A DNA stretch of 64,000 nucleotides from Zizania palustris (Eukaryota > Streptophyta > Magnoliopsida > Poales > Poaceae): positions 65,466,773 through 65,530,772 of the forward strand of contig JAAALK010000284.1 of assembly GCA_019279435.1 (NCBI GenBank). The letters run 5' to 3'. The notes below the pieces were generated by a model, which made no database searches, was not told where the DNA came from, and worked only from the letters and a program-made list of their open reading frames with translations. The position numbers and the translations under genes were made by a program. How positions within the stretch are numbered: the first letter of the stretch is position 1; each line of letters starts with the position of its first letter. Below, piece after piece: positions 1-10,425 of the stretch.

Positions 1-2
1 CG

Positions 3-3000
3 GAGTTCTCGGCCGCTTTTCGTGCCGCCCACATCCCCGACGGCATCGTTGCCCAGAAGCAACAAGAGTTCAGAGATCTGCAGCAAGGGAGCAGATCTGT
101 CACGGAATATCTACATGAGTTTAACCGTCTGGCCCGGTACGCACCAGAGGAGGTCCGTACAGATGCAGCCAGACAAGCTAAGTTCCTTCGGGGACTGAAA
201 GACGAGTTGTCCCTACAACTCATCTCTGGAGACTTCACCAACTTTCAAAAGTTGGTGAACAAGGCTATCATGCAGGAGACCCAACAAAATAAGGTCGACC
301 TGAAGAAGAAGCGCATGATTGCCTTCAGGCAGAACCAGGGTATGGCCCAAAGACCCCGTTTTGCTCCACCTCCACCAGCGCCACAGTACCACCCCCGGCC
401 AGTGTATCGCCCGGCGCCACCAGCTGCCAACGCCGGAGCCAGCCAACCTCGTGCCGCTCCAGCCGCACCGACCGCCCCAGCCGCCCCGGCCAAGAAGCCG
501 GAGGTCTTGAGAGACAGGCATGGCAAGCCTGTGGTGTGCTTCAACTGCCGCCAAGAGGGACACTACTCCCACCAGTGCCCCCATCCCAAGAGAGCTCAAG
601 GAGTCACCTCCAACCCCGCCGTCCGCGCCAAAGTGAACCACGTCTCCGCCGAGGAAGCCCAGGCTGCACCAGAAATTGTCATGGGTAAGTTTATGGTTCA
701 TTCATCGCATGCAGTGGTATTATTTGACACCGGAGCAACCCACTCCTTTATATCAACTGCTTTTGTGGAAAATAATGCACTGGACATAAGTGAACTACCC
801 AGGCCAGTACTAATAGCTACCCCGGGAAAGCAAACCCTCGCTTGTTCCTTTAGTCCAAGGGTATGGGTAGATATCCAAGGCACGATATTTTGGGCCGACC
901 CCATTCTAATAGAATGTCAAGGTTTGGACCTCATTCTAGGGATGGATTGGCTAAATAAACACCAAGGTGTGATAGAATGTGCCCAGAGAAAAGTAACGGT
1001 GACTAATGAAGAAGGGACTATAGTCACATTCCAGATGCCCAGCATGAAGGCCGGAAGGACAAGACTACATCAGATTACCTTGGAGGAGATACCCGTAGTC
1101 AGTGAGTACCCGGACGTATTCCCAGAGGATCTACCAGGGATGCCACCTAAGAGGGACATCGAGTTCAGGATTGATTTGGTGCCCGGAACCACTCCTATTT
1201 ATAAGCGACCATATCGAATGGCCGCCAATGAATTAGCTGAGATGAAGCAGCAGTTGGAGGATCTTGAAAGGAAAGGCTACATCAGGCCTAGCACATCGCC
1301 ATGGGGTGCTCCCGTCATCTTCGTCGAGAAGAAAGAAGACAAGGCAAAGCGTATGTGTGTAGATTACCGCGCCCTGAATGAGGTGACAATCAAGAATAAG
1401 TATCCGTTGCCTCGGATCGATGACCTCTTCGACCAGCTCAAAGGAGCTACGGTATTCTCGAAGATCGACCTGCGGTCTGGTTACCATCAGTTGAGGATCC
1501 GAGAAGAAGATATACCCAAGACGGCCTTCACTACCCGTTATGGATTATATGAGTGCACGGTTATGTCCTTTGGATTGACCAACGCCCCTGCCTTCTTCAT
1601 GAATATGATGAATAAAGTGTTCATGGAGTATTTAGACAAGTTCATAGTGGTTTTCATAGACGACATCCTCATTTATTCCAAGGACCAGAAGGAGCACGAG
1701 TTTCACCTCCGGTTAACCTTAGGAAAGCTAAGGGAACACCAATTATATGCCAAGTACAGCAAGTGCAAGTTTTGGACGGCAGAAGTAAAGTTCCTCGGAC
1801 ATATCATCTCTGCGCAAGGAATCGCAGTAGACCCTGCCACCGTAGAAGCAGTTACGGATTGGTTGCCACCCACGAACGTATCTGAGATACGAAGTTTTCT
1901 GGGATTGGCCGGATATTACCGAAGATTCATCGAGAATTTTTCGAAGATAGCCAAGCCAATGACCAAGTTATTGCAGAAAGAAGAGAAGTTCGAATGGACT
2001 CCTGAATGCGAGGAAAGTTTCCGCACCCTCAAGACTCGTTTGGTATCTGCACCTATACTGACCCTACCGGATATCCGCAAAGACTTCCATGTCTATTGCG
2101 ACGCATCTCGCCAAGGATTGGGATGTGTTCTTATGCAAGATGGGAAAGTTATCTCTTATGCCTCCCGTCAGTTGAGACCTCATGAGTTAAATTATCCGAC
2201 CCATGATCTGGAATTAGCCGCCGTAGTGCACGCCCTCAGGATTTGGAGGCACTATTTGGTTGGGAATCGCTGTGAGATCTTTACGGATCACAAGAGCTTG
2301 AAGTATATCTTCACACAGCCAGATCTGAACTTGAGGCAAAGACGATGGCTGGAATTGATTAAAGACTACGACCTAGGTATACACTACCACCCCGGAAAGG
2401 CAAATGTGGTAGCTGATGCCTTGAGTCGCAAGGGATCTTGCACAGCCATGATGATTCAAGAGCACGCACCCTTGTTATATAGGGAGATGGAAAACTTAAA
2501 TCTTGGATTGACCACCAGAGCATATCTAGCCACCTTGGAGACCCAACCTGTCTTGTTTGAGCAGATCCGTGAAGCTCAGTTAGAGGACCCGGATATAGCT
2601 GCCATTAAGAAGAACATGAGACAAGGAAAAGCCCCCGGATTTTCAGAAGACGAGAATGGCACCATATGGTTTGGAACTCGGATATGTGTGCCGGATAAAC
2701 CTGAAATAAAGACTCTTATCCTAAGAGAAGCCCATGAGACGTTGTACTCCATTCATCCCGGCAGTACCAAGATGTACCAAGATCTGAAGGAACGATATTG
2801 GTGGGTTAGCATGAAAAGAGAGATTGCCTAGTTCGTCGCCGAATGTGACACCTGCAGAAGAGTAAAAGCTGAACATCAGAGACCTGCAGGATTGTTACAG
2901 CCACTTAAAGTGCCGGAATGGAAGTGGGAAGAGATCGGGATGGACTTCATCACCGGATTACCAAAGACCCAACTGGGGTATGATTCTATATGGGTGATCA

Positions 3001-3983
3001 TTGATCGGCTTACAAAAGTAGCTCATTTCATAGCCGTCAAGACGACCTTTAGTGGCCCTAAGCTAGCAGAGCTATATATGGCCCGGATAGTATGTCTTCA
3101 TGGAGTACCCAAGAAGATAGTGTCTGACCGAGGAAGTCAGTTTACCTCTCGTTTTTGGAAGAACCTCCAAGAGGAGATGGGCACGAGATTGAATTTCAGT
3201 ACCGCCTACCATCCTCAGACAGATGGACACACAGAAAGGGTAAATCAGATACTAGAGGATATGCTTCGAGCATGTGTTTTGGATTTTGGAGCCACTTGGG
3301 ACAAGAGCTTGCCATATGCAGAATTTTCATACAACAACAGCTATCAAGCCAGTCTTCAGATGTCTCCTTTTGAGGCCCTATATGGACGTAAGTGCAGAAC
3401 GCCACTACTTTGGGACCAAACAGGTGAATCCCAAGTATTTGGGACAGACATTCTTCGTGAAGCTGAAGAGAAGGTACGGATCATCAGAGACCGTCTCAAG
3501 ACAGCCCAATTGCGACAGAAGAGCTACGCAGACAATCGCCGTCGGGACCTAGCCTTTGAAGAAGGAGATCATGTCTACCTTCGGGTTACACCTCTCCGTG
3601 GAACTCAACGGTTTAACATGAGAGGAAAGTTGGCCCCTCGATATGTTGGACCATTTCCAATTGTTCGACGCCAAGGCGAAGTTGCATATCAGTTGGAATT
3701 ACCGCCCTCATTGGCTGGAGTGCATGACGTGTTCCACGTATCTCAACTCAAGAAGTGCCTCCGCATACCCACGGAGCAGGTGGATCTTCAGCAGTTGGAT
3801 GTCCAAGAGGATCTGACCTATGTGGAAAAACCGGTCAAAATATTGGAAGACAAAGAAAGGACAACCAGGAGTAGAGTCATCCGCTTCTGCAAAGTGCAGT
3901 GGAGCAATCATCCAGTAGAGGAAGCTACATGGGAAAAAGAAGATGAACTCAAGGCACAGCATCCTGAGCTATTCGAGGATTGA
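3..3983 (+). pseudogene. gag-pol polyprotein of the Tekay-like element, one in-frame stop
   Basis: The frame is open from base 3, so it continues upstream of the window. It encodes in order: the end of the retrotransposon gag domain (3-240), a proline/alanine-rich linker (350-500), a CCHC zinc knuckle (537-578), an aspartic protease with DTGA (726), reverse transcriptase with FIDD (1654-1665), RNase H (about 2085-2420), an integrase zinc-binding region (about 2720-2880), the integrase core with both Asp residues and Glu in a TERVN context (about 2940-3400), a GPY/F-type region (about 3645-3770), and a chromodomain (about 3810-3975). A TAG at 2829-2831 stops translation inside the integrase zinc-binding region. 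The frame then continues unchanged to TGA at 3981-3983, so a single nonsense codon is the only break I see. Codon use is even throughout, which fits a fairly recent element. Confidence 0.93.
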
Positions 3984-4011
3984 GCCGAATCTCGAGGACG
4001 AGATTCTCTGT

Positions 4012-4025
4012 AAGAGGGATAGGAT
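4012..4025 (+). other. polypurine tract of the Tekay-like element
   Basis: A purine-rich stretch (AAGAGGGATAGGAT) lies directly before the LTR start TGTAACACC. This is where plus-strand DNA synthesis is primed. Confidence 0.75.
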
Positions 4026-4795
4026 TGTAACACCCCAGAAATTGAAAAGGAATAAAATAAAAGAAAATAATATTTAAATCGTTTTTGGATTTATTATTAA
4101 AGAATAAATCACAAAAGAACTCAAATAAAGCCAAACAGGGAGAAATACTCAAAATCTGGACTTGAAAATTTTATGAGATGAACTAGAGCCCAAGATATAA
4201 TTTTAGGAATTTTTACAAATTTTTATCAACAGTGATTCAACCCTTAATCAAATATTTGAATTTCTGGAATTATTTTAAATCGAAAATCAATTTTAAATCC
4301 TTAACGGGCCTCAACCCCGAAACTTCCCCCAACGGCCTTCTTGGCCCAGCCCATTACCACCCACCCACTGACAGGAGGGGCCCGCCTGTCGGCGCACGCC
4401 TCCCCTCTCTCCTCCCGCCCGCGCCCCGCCTGGCCCCACGCGTCAGCCTCCTAGCACCCTCTGACCGCTCGACCCCGCCTGTCAGCCCCTTTCCTTTTCC
4501 GTTCGCCCACTGACAGGTGGAGCCCACCTGTCAGATTCGTCTTCCTCCTTGGAAGGGGATCTCTCCCTTTCCTTTCCCGGCGATCCCCTCCCATTTTTCC
4601 GTCGCCAGCCACCCGATCTCGACGATCCGAGCCCGGGATCATAATCCCCTACCTCCGGTGATCACCTTCCGTCCAATCCCGACGCGGTATCGCCATTTTA
4701 GGAACCTATCCGTGAGTATGGAAGCTCGCCGGCGCAAGGATGGAATCCTTTCGGATCTCCACCGGTCCCCTTCCCATTTCACGCCGGCGACCCCC

Positions 4796-4803
4796 TATTT
4801 AAA
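4796..4803 (+). promoter_or_regulatory. candidate TATA box of the Tekay-like LTR
   Basis: TATTTAAA sits inside an otherwise GC-rich part of the LTR and is followed by a pyrimidine-rich, GC-rich stretch, as expected for an LTR promoter and its leader. No transcript evidence is available. Confidence 0.5.
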
Positions 4804-5291
4804 CCCCCTCCGACCTCCGCACTCAGCCCACGCCAGCAGAGCCCTCCTCGAGCGAAAGCAGAGCGCCGTCGCCCTCCTTTCGAACTTCGGTTCTGCTCCA
4901 CCTCCGGCGAGCAATCGCCGCCGCCTCCGGCCCCCTCCGCCTTAGCCACCGCCACCAACGAGACCGACGTCGACCGCTCATCCCCGGCCACCACTCCGTT
5001 GGCCTCGGAACCCGCCGGGTCACCACCGCCGTCGAGCTCCCGAACCCTCTCCGCCGTCTACCCTCGTCGCCGGTCGCCGTTCTTCGCCGCCGTCGCCACC
5101 AGAGGTACGGTCATGACCGCCCTCCCCACCCCGTTCCATTTTTGCCGTTAGATCGGTCTGTAGGCGCTCATCGCCGCCGCCATGGTCGCACCCGAACCCG
5201 CCGTCGCCGGAGACGAAGGGGGGTACGCGCCCCCTTACGTCGTGCCGTGCCGGACGCGGTCGTGGCCGTCTGATCACGATCGGAGGACTAC

Positions 5292-5316
5292 GATTAAATC
5301 CCTTCGGGATTTAATC
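5292..5316. repeat. perfect 11-bp inverted repeat with a 3-base loop in the LTR
   Basis: GATTAAATCCC and GGGATTTAATC are separated by TTC. A further palindromic stretch built on GGTTCAC/GTGAACC lies at about 5526-5557. Both are in the R/U5 side of the Tekay-like LTR. Confidence 0.6.
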
Positions 5317-7330
5317 CAAGCCCTCGGATCTGATCGAAGGGGTATTGGGCAATCGCAACCGTCGATCGCCACTTAAAACCTCCGAGCGATCTCAGGCGTC
5401 CACGTGTAACCGTTCGCCACGTCTTAATCACAGCCGTTCATTTTCATTTAAACCGCCCGCCTCGCATCTGGCCGCTGGATCCAGATCCAACGGTCCAGAT
5501 CACTCGGGTCCACGCGCATAGTCACGGGTTCACGGTGAACCTGGTTCACCGTGGACCAGAGACTGTTTTTAGTTTAAATAAAAATCCAGAAAATTGATTT
5601 AAACTTTGAAAATTCATATCTTGCTCAAATTAACTCCAAATTTCACCATTCAAATTTTGCTAGAACCAGAATATTATTCTCTACACATTAATGCCATAAA
5701 ACAGTATGTTTCTGTTGCCCAAAATATTATTAATAAATAAATGAATAAAAACCCCTTAGGATAAATTATTATTCCAACAAAATAAATTATGAAAAATCCT
5801 AAAAAGGTTAAAATTCACTGTTATATGCAAAGACTCAGAATAATAAATATTACTTCACCCACAACAATGAATGTTCTTTTATTTGGTGAATTTTATCTGT
5901 TTTATTGAATGTGAATGTATTGTTTACTTTTCCGTATCGAGAAGACTACGAGTTCGTCGAGGAGCAGGAGTTCTACCCCGAGGTTCCTCCATCCCCATTT
6001 GCTGATCAAGGCAAGTCATCGACCATCTCTGTGGAAACAGTTGATCATAATTGAGCCCATGTTTTAAATTATCGCTATAACCCATAGGTTAATATTGCAT
6101 TAGTCAAATACTCAAGCCTTACACTTATATTTATTAGATCCCCGTCCTTGTGTGCAAACCCAAGCCATGCTTATTGAGCCTTAACTCCTTGTCACTCTAC
6201 TATAAATATATTAGCTAGTGCCCAATGTACCGGCACAACTGCTATAGGTTAAAAAGAACGAGTCGTAGATAGCTGGATTCTGTATATGAATTTCCCTGTT
6301 ATTCTCGTCTCTGGACTCTGTTGGAGTTGGCTAGGTTATAAGTATGGTGGGTTCCGGGTGCAAGCTCGGGCACTGGTTTGTCGCACCCGGGGCACTATAA
6401 GGACCGGTCTGCGGGATCTGTTGCAAAGCACTTCCGTACCAACCACAAGTCTAATGGGTAAGTCCTAACTGGAAGTATGGAATACCCCGGCTTGATGCAC
6501 CATAGAGGAGGGGGCAAGGGGCTAGCCTGCGGGCGACTTGTACCGACGAGGCTCAAGGGGGGGTATGGTGGGGCTCCGATGCGTCGGGACACCATATGAA
6601 ACCCATAAGAGGGTGCTATTGAGTCGGGGAGGACTATATGGAAGGTTTTGGCACGAGTTCCCGTGTGATGGGTCATCTCGTTACACTTCGGTGTAGGTGA
6701 TGAGTGCGTGCCTTGTGGGTACAGTGGTACATCTCTGATCAGAGTAATTCAATCTTTTCGAAAAGCCGAGCCCACGGTCAAGGGCGGGTTGTGTGACTAC
6801 TCGCAGTTAGTTTACAATTGTTTGAATGTTCAAGTTATTCATGGCACGTAAGGACTGTTGAGCGAGGTGGGGCTGACTGTACCCCTCGAGTTAGAAGATG
6901 TTGATGTACACACACATGTTTACTTTTCCGTACTAATTAATTTGCTCACATTTAAAGCTTTACAATTATGCTGCTTCCGCAAAATTAGCCACTATCTCCC
7001 TTGTTATTACCTTGCATAATATTTGCATTCGGTGGCTTGCTGAGTACATCTGTACTCACCCCGTTGACTTACAACATCAGAGCCCGTCTACTACGAGGAG
7101 GATGAAGGTCTGGAGTAGCGACCCAGTCAAGGCGAGACTGGAAGGAGGCGTTCATCTAGGACCCTTGTTTTATTAGTTTCTCTTCATCTTTATTCACTTT
7201 TGTATTAATGCGGTCTACGAACCGTAAATGATTGCCCGTATTGTACGTGGTCGCATGATGAACGTCTTGTTTTTATTGATTTTCTATGGAATTTCAATAA
7301 AGTCCTGATTTATTAAATCGGGGCGCGACA

Positions 7331-7692
7331 GGCATGCACATTGGTTGGGAACAAGAAGCGGTCTAAGATGTAGTGCATGTAAAGTGACGTGAGTTTGTTT
7401 CACATGTGTGTTAGTGCAAAATGTGGCATGCATGATTAGTGGGTGATTAAGTCATGGAGTGATTTACCGAGTTGTGCTGCCAAACGTGCTCAGTACATGC
7501 GTGTGGTGTGTGCTATTTAAAGTGTGTAATCAGTGTGTGATTAACGTGAAGTGTGGAATAGTGAGTGCAATTGGCCGCTGGTGTGCAGCACCACAAAAAA
7601 ATTTTGTGCGTGAGTGATCTCGTTCATCTGTTTGCCTCCTTCCTCATTTACAAACAACTACTTAGTGAGATATTGTGAGGTGAGTCTATAGG
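7331..7692. other. unassigned spacer between the Tekay-like and Copia C1 elements
   Basis: This is 362 bp rich in GTG/TG words, with no coding frame of note and no recognisable repeat ends. It may be remnant of an older repeat in which both neighbours landed. Confidence 0.4.
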
Positions 7693-7823
7693 TGTTGGAT
7701 CCCGCACTCAGCCAAACACATTGATCACCGCTGGCCTGTTTCTAGACTAGTGCACGCATAGAGACCACCTGCACACAGATTCTCCACTAATCTAGCCTCG
7801 GTTTCCATGTGCCTAAACATTTA

Positions 7824-8157
7824 GGGCATCTCAATCCATAGTTTCTTAGGTGAGGCCTTATTTTGTCATGTCAGCAATAAACTATATCTAGAAACTATGT
7901 TCTCAACCCTAGTTTCTTAGTATGAATCTATAATAAATTTTTTATACTACTATTTTTCTCTCTCATCCTCTCATCCAATCACTTTCATCCATGCATGGCT
8001 TGGATATAGTGAATACATGGTGTCTTACATAAGACATGATTTCTTCATATTCTAGTATCTCTCCTCATTAAATAACTTGCCACATCACATTTTTTTTCTA
8101 TGTAGTAGCACAATAAATACCTAAGAAACCATCCTACATGGAGGGTTGGGAGTGCTT
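7824..8157. mobile_element. Tourist-like MITE 1
   Basis: This 334-bp AT-rich insertion is flanked by TTA at 7821-7823 and 8158-8160. Its ends are imperfect inverted repeats (GGGCATCTC at the left; reverse complement of the right end AAAGCACTCCC). The paired LTR lacks it. A 3-bp TTA duplication is typical of PIF/Harbinger-derived Tourist MITEs. Confidence 0.65.
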
Positions 8158-8160
8158 TTA

Positions 8161-8518
8161 TGCTATTCACAATGGGGGTTTCATGAGATGTTTCATGGTA
8201 TTAATTACCATGCTATATCAGATTTTTTGCTGACATGACATTCAATTAATGAGGAAAGAGAAGGAAGTAGTGTCATCACCATGACATGGTGCTAACCCGT
8301 TTTCAAGACGGATGAAACGAAATGAAACACCCACTGAGAGCCAAATCGTTTCATCAGAGAGAGGGTATTTCATAAGAGCTAGTTGCATTTAATTACACCG
8401 GTTAGCCTAGGAAATAGTGAAATGAAACTCTCCACTGAGAGAGGGTATTTTATTTAGTTATAAAGCTAATGTAACCTTTTAGGAAACAATATTATGAAAC
8501 CCACCACTGTGAATAGCC
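8161..8518. mobile_element. Tourist-like MITE 2
   Basis: This 358-bp insertion is flanked by TTA at 8158-8160 and 8519-8521. Its terminal inverted repeats are TGCTATTCACAATGG at the left and GGCTATTCACAGTGG as the reverse complement of the right end. It has no coding capacity. It shares its left TTA with the right TTA of MITE 1. The partner LTR has a single TTA at 23843-23845 at the equivalent place. Confidence 0.75.
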
Positions 8519-8844
8519 TTAGCCGATTAATTTTTATTGGTGCTGTCTCGTTTTCTGATCTTCATGCCAACCAGGGAACCGCTGCCATTTTAGTTTTTTC
8601 CGCCCTCAGTCGCTTTGGCTTCTAGTCTCACAAGCGTTCTTAGTTTTTGTGCCGTGCGTGACATGCTGCCCTAGTCACTCCAATGCGCTGCACAAGACAA
8701 CGCTCTAGCTCCACGATCTGCTCACCATGGAAAGCATCGCCGGATTTAGTTCATGCTTCCTCATTAGCCTCTCTCCAAACTGGATATCTTGGTCAACATC
8801 TACCACTTCTATAATAGGTAACTAAATCATTTTAATTATTTCTA

Positions 8845-9127
8845 CTCTATCTGTTGTACAAATATTAGTCATTTTAGATAGGACTACACATACCAAGGTG
8901 ATATAAAATAGAACAACGTATGTTGTCTCAACTGGTTATTGAGGTAAGATTCTAGTAGTGCCATCCAATTTCAACTTCTGATGGCCACACATTCCTCATT
9001 TTTTTAGTGTTTTTATTGCTAGAAACTCTTCGGGAGAAGAGGAAAAACACCTCGGTTGACGGGGTGACTAATATTGTACACTCTCACCTATACACTAAAA
9101 TAACTATTATTTATACACCAGAGGGAG
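8845..9127. mobile_element. Stowaway-like MITE
   Basis: It starts CTCTATCTGTTGTACAAATA and ends with GAGGGAG preceded by TATTTATACACC, giving Stowaway-type ends (CTCCCTCTG). It is flanked by TA at 8843-8844 and 9128-9129. The related LTR reads straight across this place (about 24160). Confidence 0.55.
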
Positions 9128-9705
9128 TACATTTTATCTATTGTCTCGGTTGATGATATCGTAGTTGATATATGATGCTTAATATCTTTCATCCGTGGGT
9201 CTTACTTTTTTAGCCTGTTTAGGGTGGTGTGATTAAATGCCTATGAACCGTTATTGCCTTGAGCTAGATGAAATGTCTGTGATTTGTTGAAATGCTTGTT
9301 GATCAGTTGTCTAATCTATGTGTAGTCTTAATCTGCCTTTAAGCATTGTTAGGATGTATTTTCAATTAGCACACTAGATGTTGACCTGGTGACTAATATT
9401 TGTACCCTCTCACCTAAACACTAAAACAACTATTATTTATACACCGGAGGGAGTACATTTTATCTGTTGTCTCAGTTGATGATATGCTAGTTGATATATG
9501 ATGCTTAATATCTTTCATCCGTGGGTCTTACCTTTTTAGCCTGTTTAGGGTGGTGTGATTAAATGCCTGTGAACTATTATTGCCTTGAGCTAGATGAAAT
9601 GTCTGTGATCTGTTGAAATGCTTGTTGATCTGTTGTCTGATCTGTGTGTAGTATTAATCTGCCTTTAAGCATTGTGAGGGTGTCTTTTCAATTAGGACAC
9701 TAGAT
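9057..9705 (+). repeat. tandem duplication in the C1 LTR (two copies, 325-bp offset)
   Basis: The block beginning near 9057 (GGTGACTAATATTGTAC) recurs with the same word order beginning near 9382 (GGTGACTAATATTTGTAC). Each copy carries the end of the Stowaway-like MITE plus LTR sequence. The copies differ by scattered substitutions. The partner LTR has one copy of the LTR part, so the duplication followed the MITE insertion. Confidence 0.8.
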
Positions 9706-9867
9706 GCTTTTCAAAAGGATAGATTATTTTTAGTGCTTGTAATATCTCAAACTGTGGTTTCACATAATATCTGACAAGAGAGTGATAGTATTAGTTTTTA
9801 TCTATGATTTGTGAGAAAATTTTATGGTGCCCATTCACCCCCTAGTCGCTACTTTCGGTCCTACAAG

Positions 9868-9879
9868 TGGTATCAGAGC
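9868..9879 (+). other. primer-binding site of C1 (initiator Met tRNA type)
   Basis: TGGTATCAGAGC lies 2 bp after the LTR end. It matches the usual plant Copia primer site complementary to the 3' end of initiator methionine tRNA. Confidence 0.9.
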
Positions 9880-9950
9880 TTGGTTAGGGGTTTTCCATAC
9901 CTTAACCGATTCTAACCCAAGTTAGTGTCTATGAGTTTTTTTGGGGAAGG

Positions 9951-10425
9951 TCATGTCCCTTGAGTCCCTTGGCTATAACTATTGGAAGACTCGCTTGTGA
10001 GTTTATTTACTGAGCCAGGGCAGATATTTGGGACATGTGTGTTCATGCTACTTTCACTGTGCGTCTTCCTTCTGAGAGAACTACTCTAGTAATAGTCACC
10101 CAACATGAGAACAATAAGGCAGTGCACATTATGTTTTCTAGATTAGGTCCTAGTGAGTTTGATTGATCGATCCATATCGACACTATTCGAGAGATCTGGG
10201 CTACCCTCTAGGCACACCATGAGGGAACAGCTCAGGTTAAGGCTCAACTCTATCAGATCTACTGGAGTGAGTATGAAAATTTCTCACAAAAACTGGGTGA
10301 GCCTGTTGAGGACTTGTTTGGTCGCTTTCAGTCGATCATCAACAAGCTCCCTACCAATAAGGCTGAGCATGATCATTTTGTGACAAACCATGAACATGCT
10401 ATAAAGGTTCTTCATACTTTAGATC
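9951..10425 (+). pseudogene. Copia C1 gag, N-terminal fragment
   Basis: Translation in shifting frames gives an SLESLGYNYWK-type start, then a stretch reading REIWATL and FGRFQSIINKL. These match, residue by residue, the gag N-terminus of element C3 on the opposite strand (33472-33990), so both belong to the UBN2-type gag family. Several stops and frameshifts are visible. The fragment ends abruptly at 10425 within a HTLDL stretch where element X begins. Confidence 0.8.

Larger units (their letters stand above)
1..7330 (+). mobile_element. Ty3/gypsy chromovirus, Tekay/Del-like, 5' end outside window
   Basis: The order gag, protease, reverse transcriptase, RNase H, integrase, chromodomain, polypurine tract and long LTR is that of a Ty3/gypsy chromovirus. 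The integrase-linked chromodomain and the LTR beginning TGTAACACC point to the Tekay/Del group. The 5' LTR, primer site and first part of gag lie before base 1, so the 5' target duplication cannot be seen. The five bases after the 3' LTR are GGCAT (7331-7335). Superfamily is certain; the clade is inferred from chromodomain and LTR size. Confidence 0.93.
4026..7330 (+). repeat. 3' LTR of the Tekay-like element (3305 bp)
   Basis: It begins TGTAACACC after the polypurine tract and ends GGGGCGCGACA, so TGT...ACA bound it. The first third is GC-rich with many CpGs (about 4320-5560), the rest is AT-rich. Several short ORFs within it (for example 4232-4945) are chance frames in GC-rich DNA. The right border is inferred from the ACA terminus; no second LTR is available for comparison. 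Confidence 0.8.
7693..9865 (+). repeat. 5' LTR of Copia C1, enlarged by MITEs and a duplication
   Basis: It begins TGTTGGATCC and ends TCGGTCCTACA. The related LTR at 23723-24573 is only 851 bp. The extra length here comes from two Tourist-like MITEs (7824-8518), one Stowaway-like MITE (8845-9127) and a tandem duplication with 325-bp offset (9057-9705). Confidence 0.85.
7693..10425 (+). mobile_element. Copia element C1, 5' half (LTR, primer site, start of gag)
   Basis: The LTR ends CGGTCCTACA and is followed at once by the initiator-methionine tRNA primer site typical of Copia, then a gag fragment. Element X cuts gag at 10425. The LTR at 23723-24573 belongs to the same family, but no matching target duplication is seen (ATAGG before 7693, TCCTC after 24573). 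It is therefore uncertain whether that LTR is this element's own 3' LTR. Confidence 0.8.

Noticed and set aside
4232..4945. Overlapping ORFs on both strands that could look like a small host gene
   Set aside because: They lie inside the GC-rich part of the Tekay-like LTR, have no recognisable domain, and appear on both strands as expected for GC-rich DNA.
9868..9879. Possible tRNA gene fragment
   Set aside because: The 12-base match is the Copia primer-binding site next to the LTR. No cloverleaf can be drawn here or elsewhere in the window.
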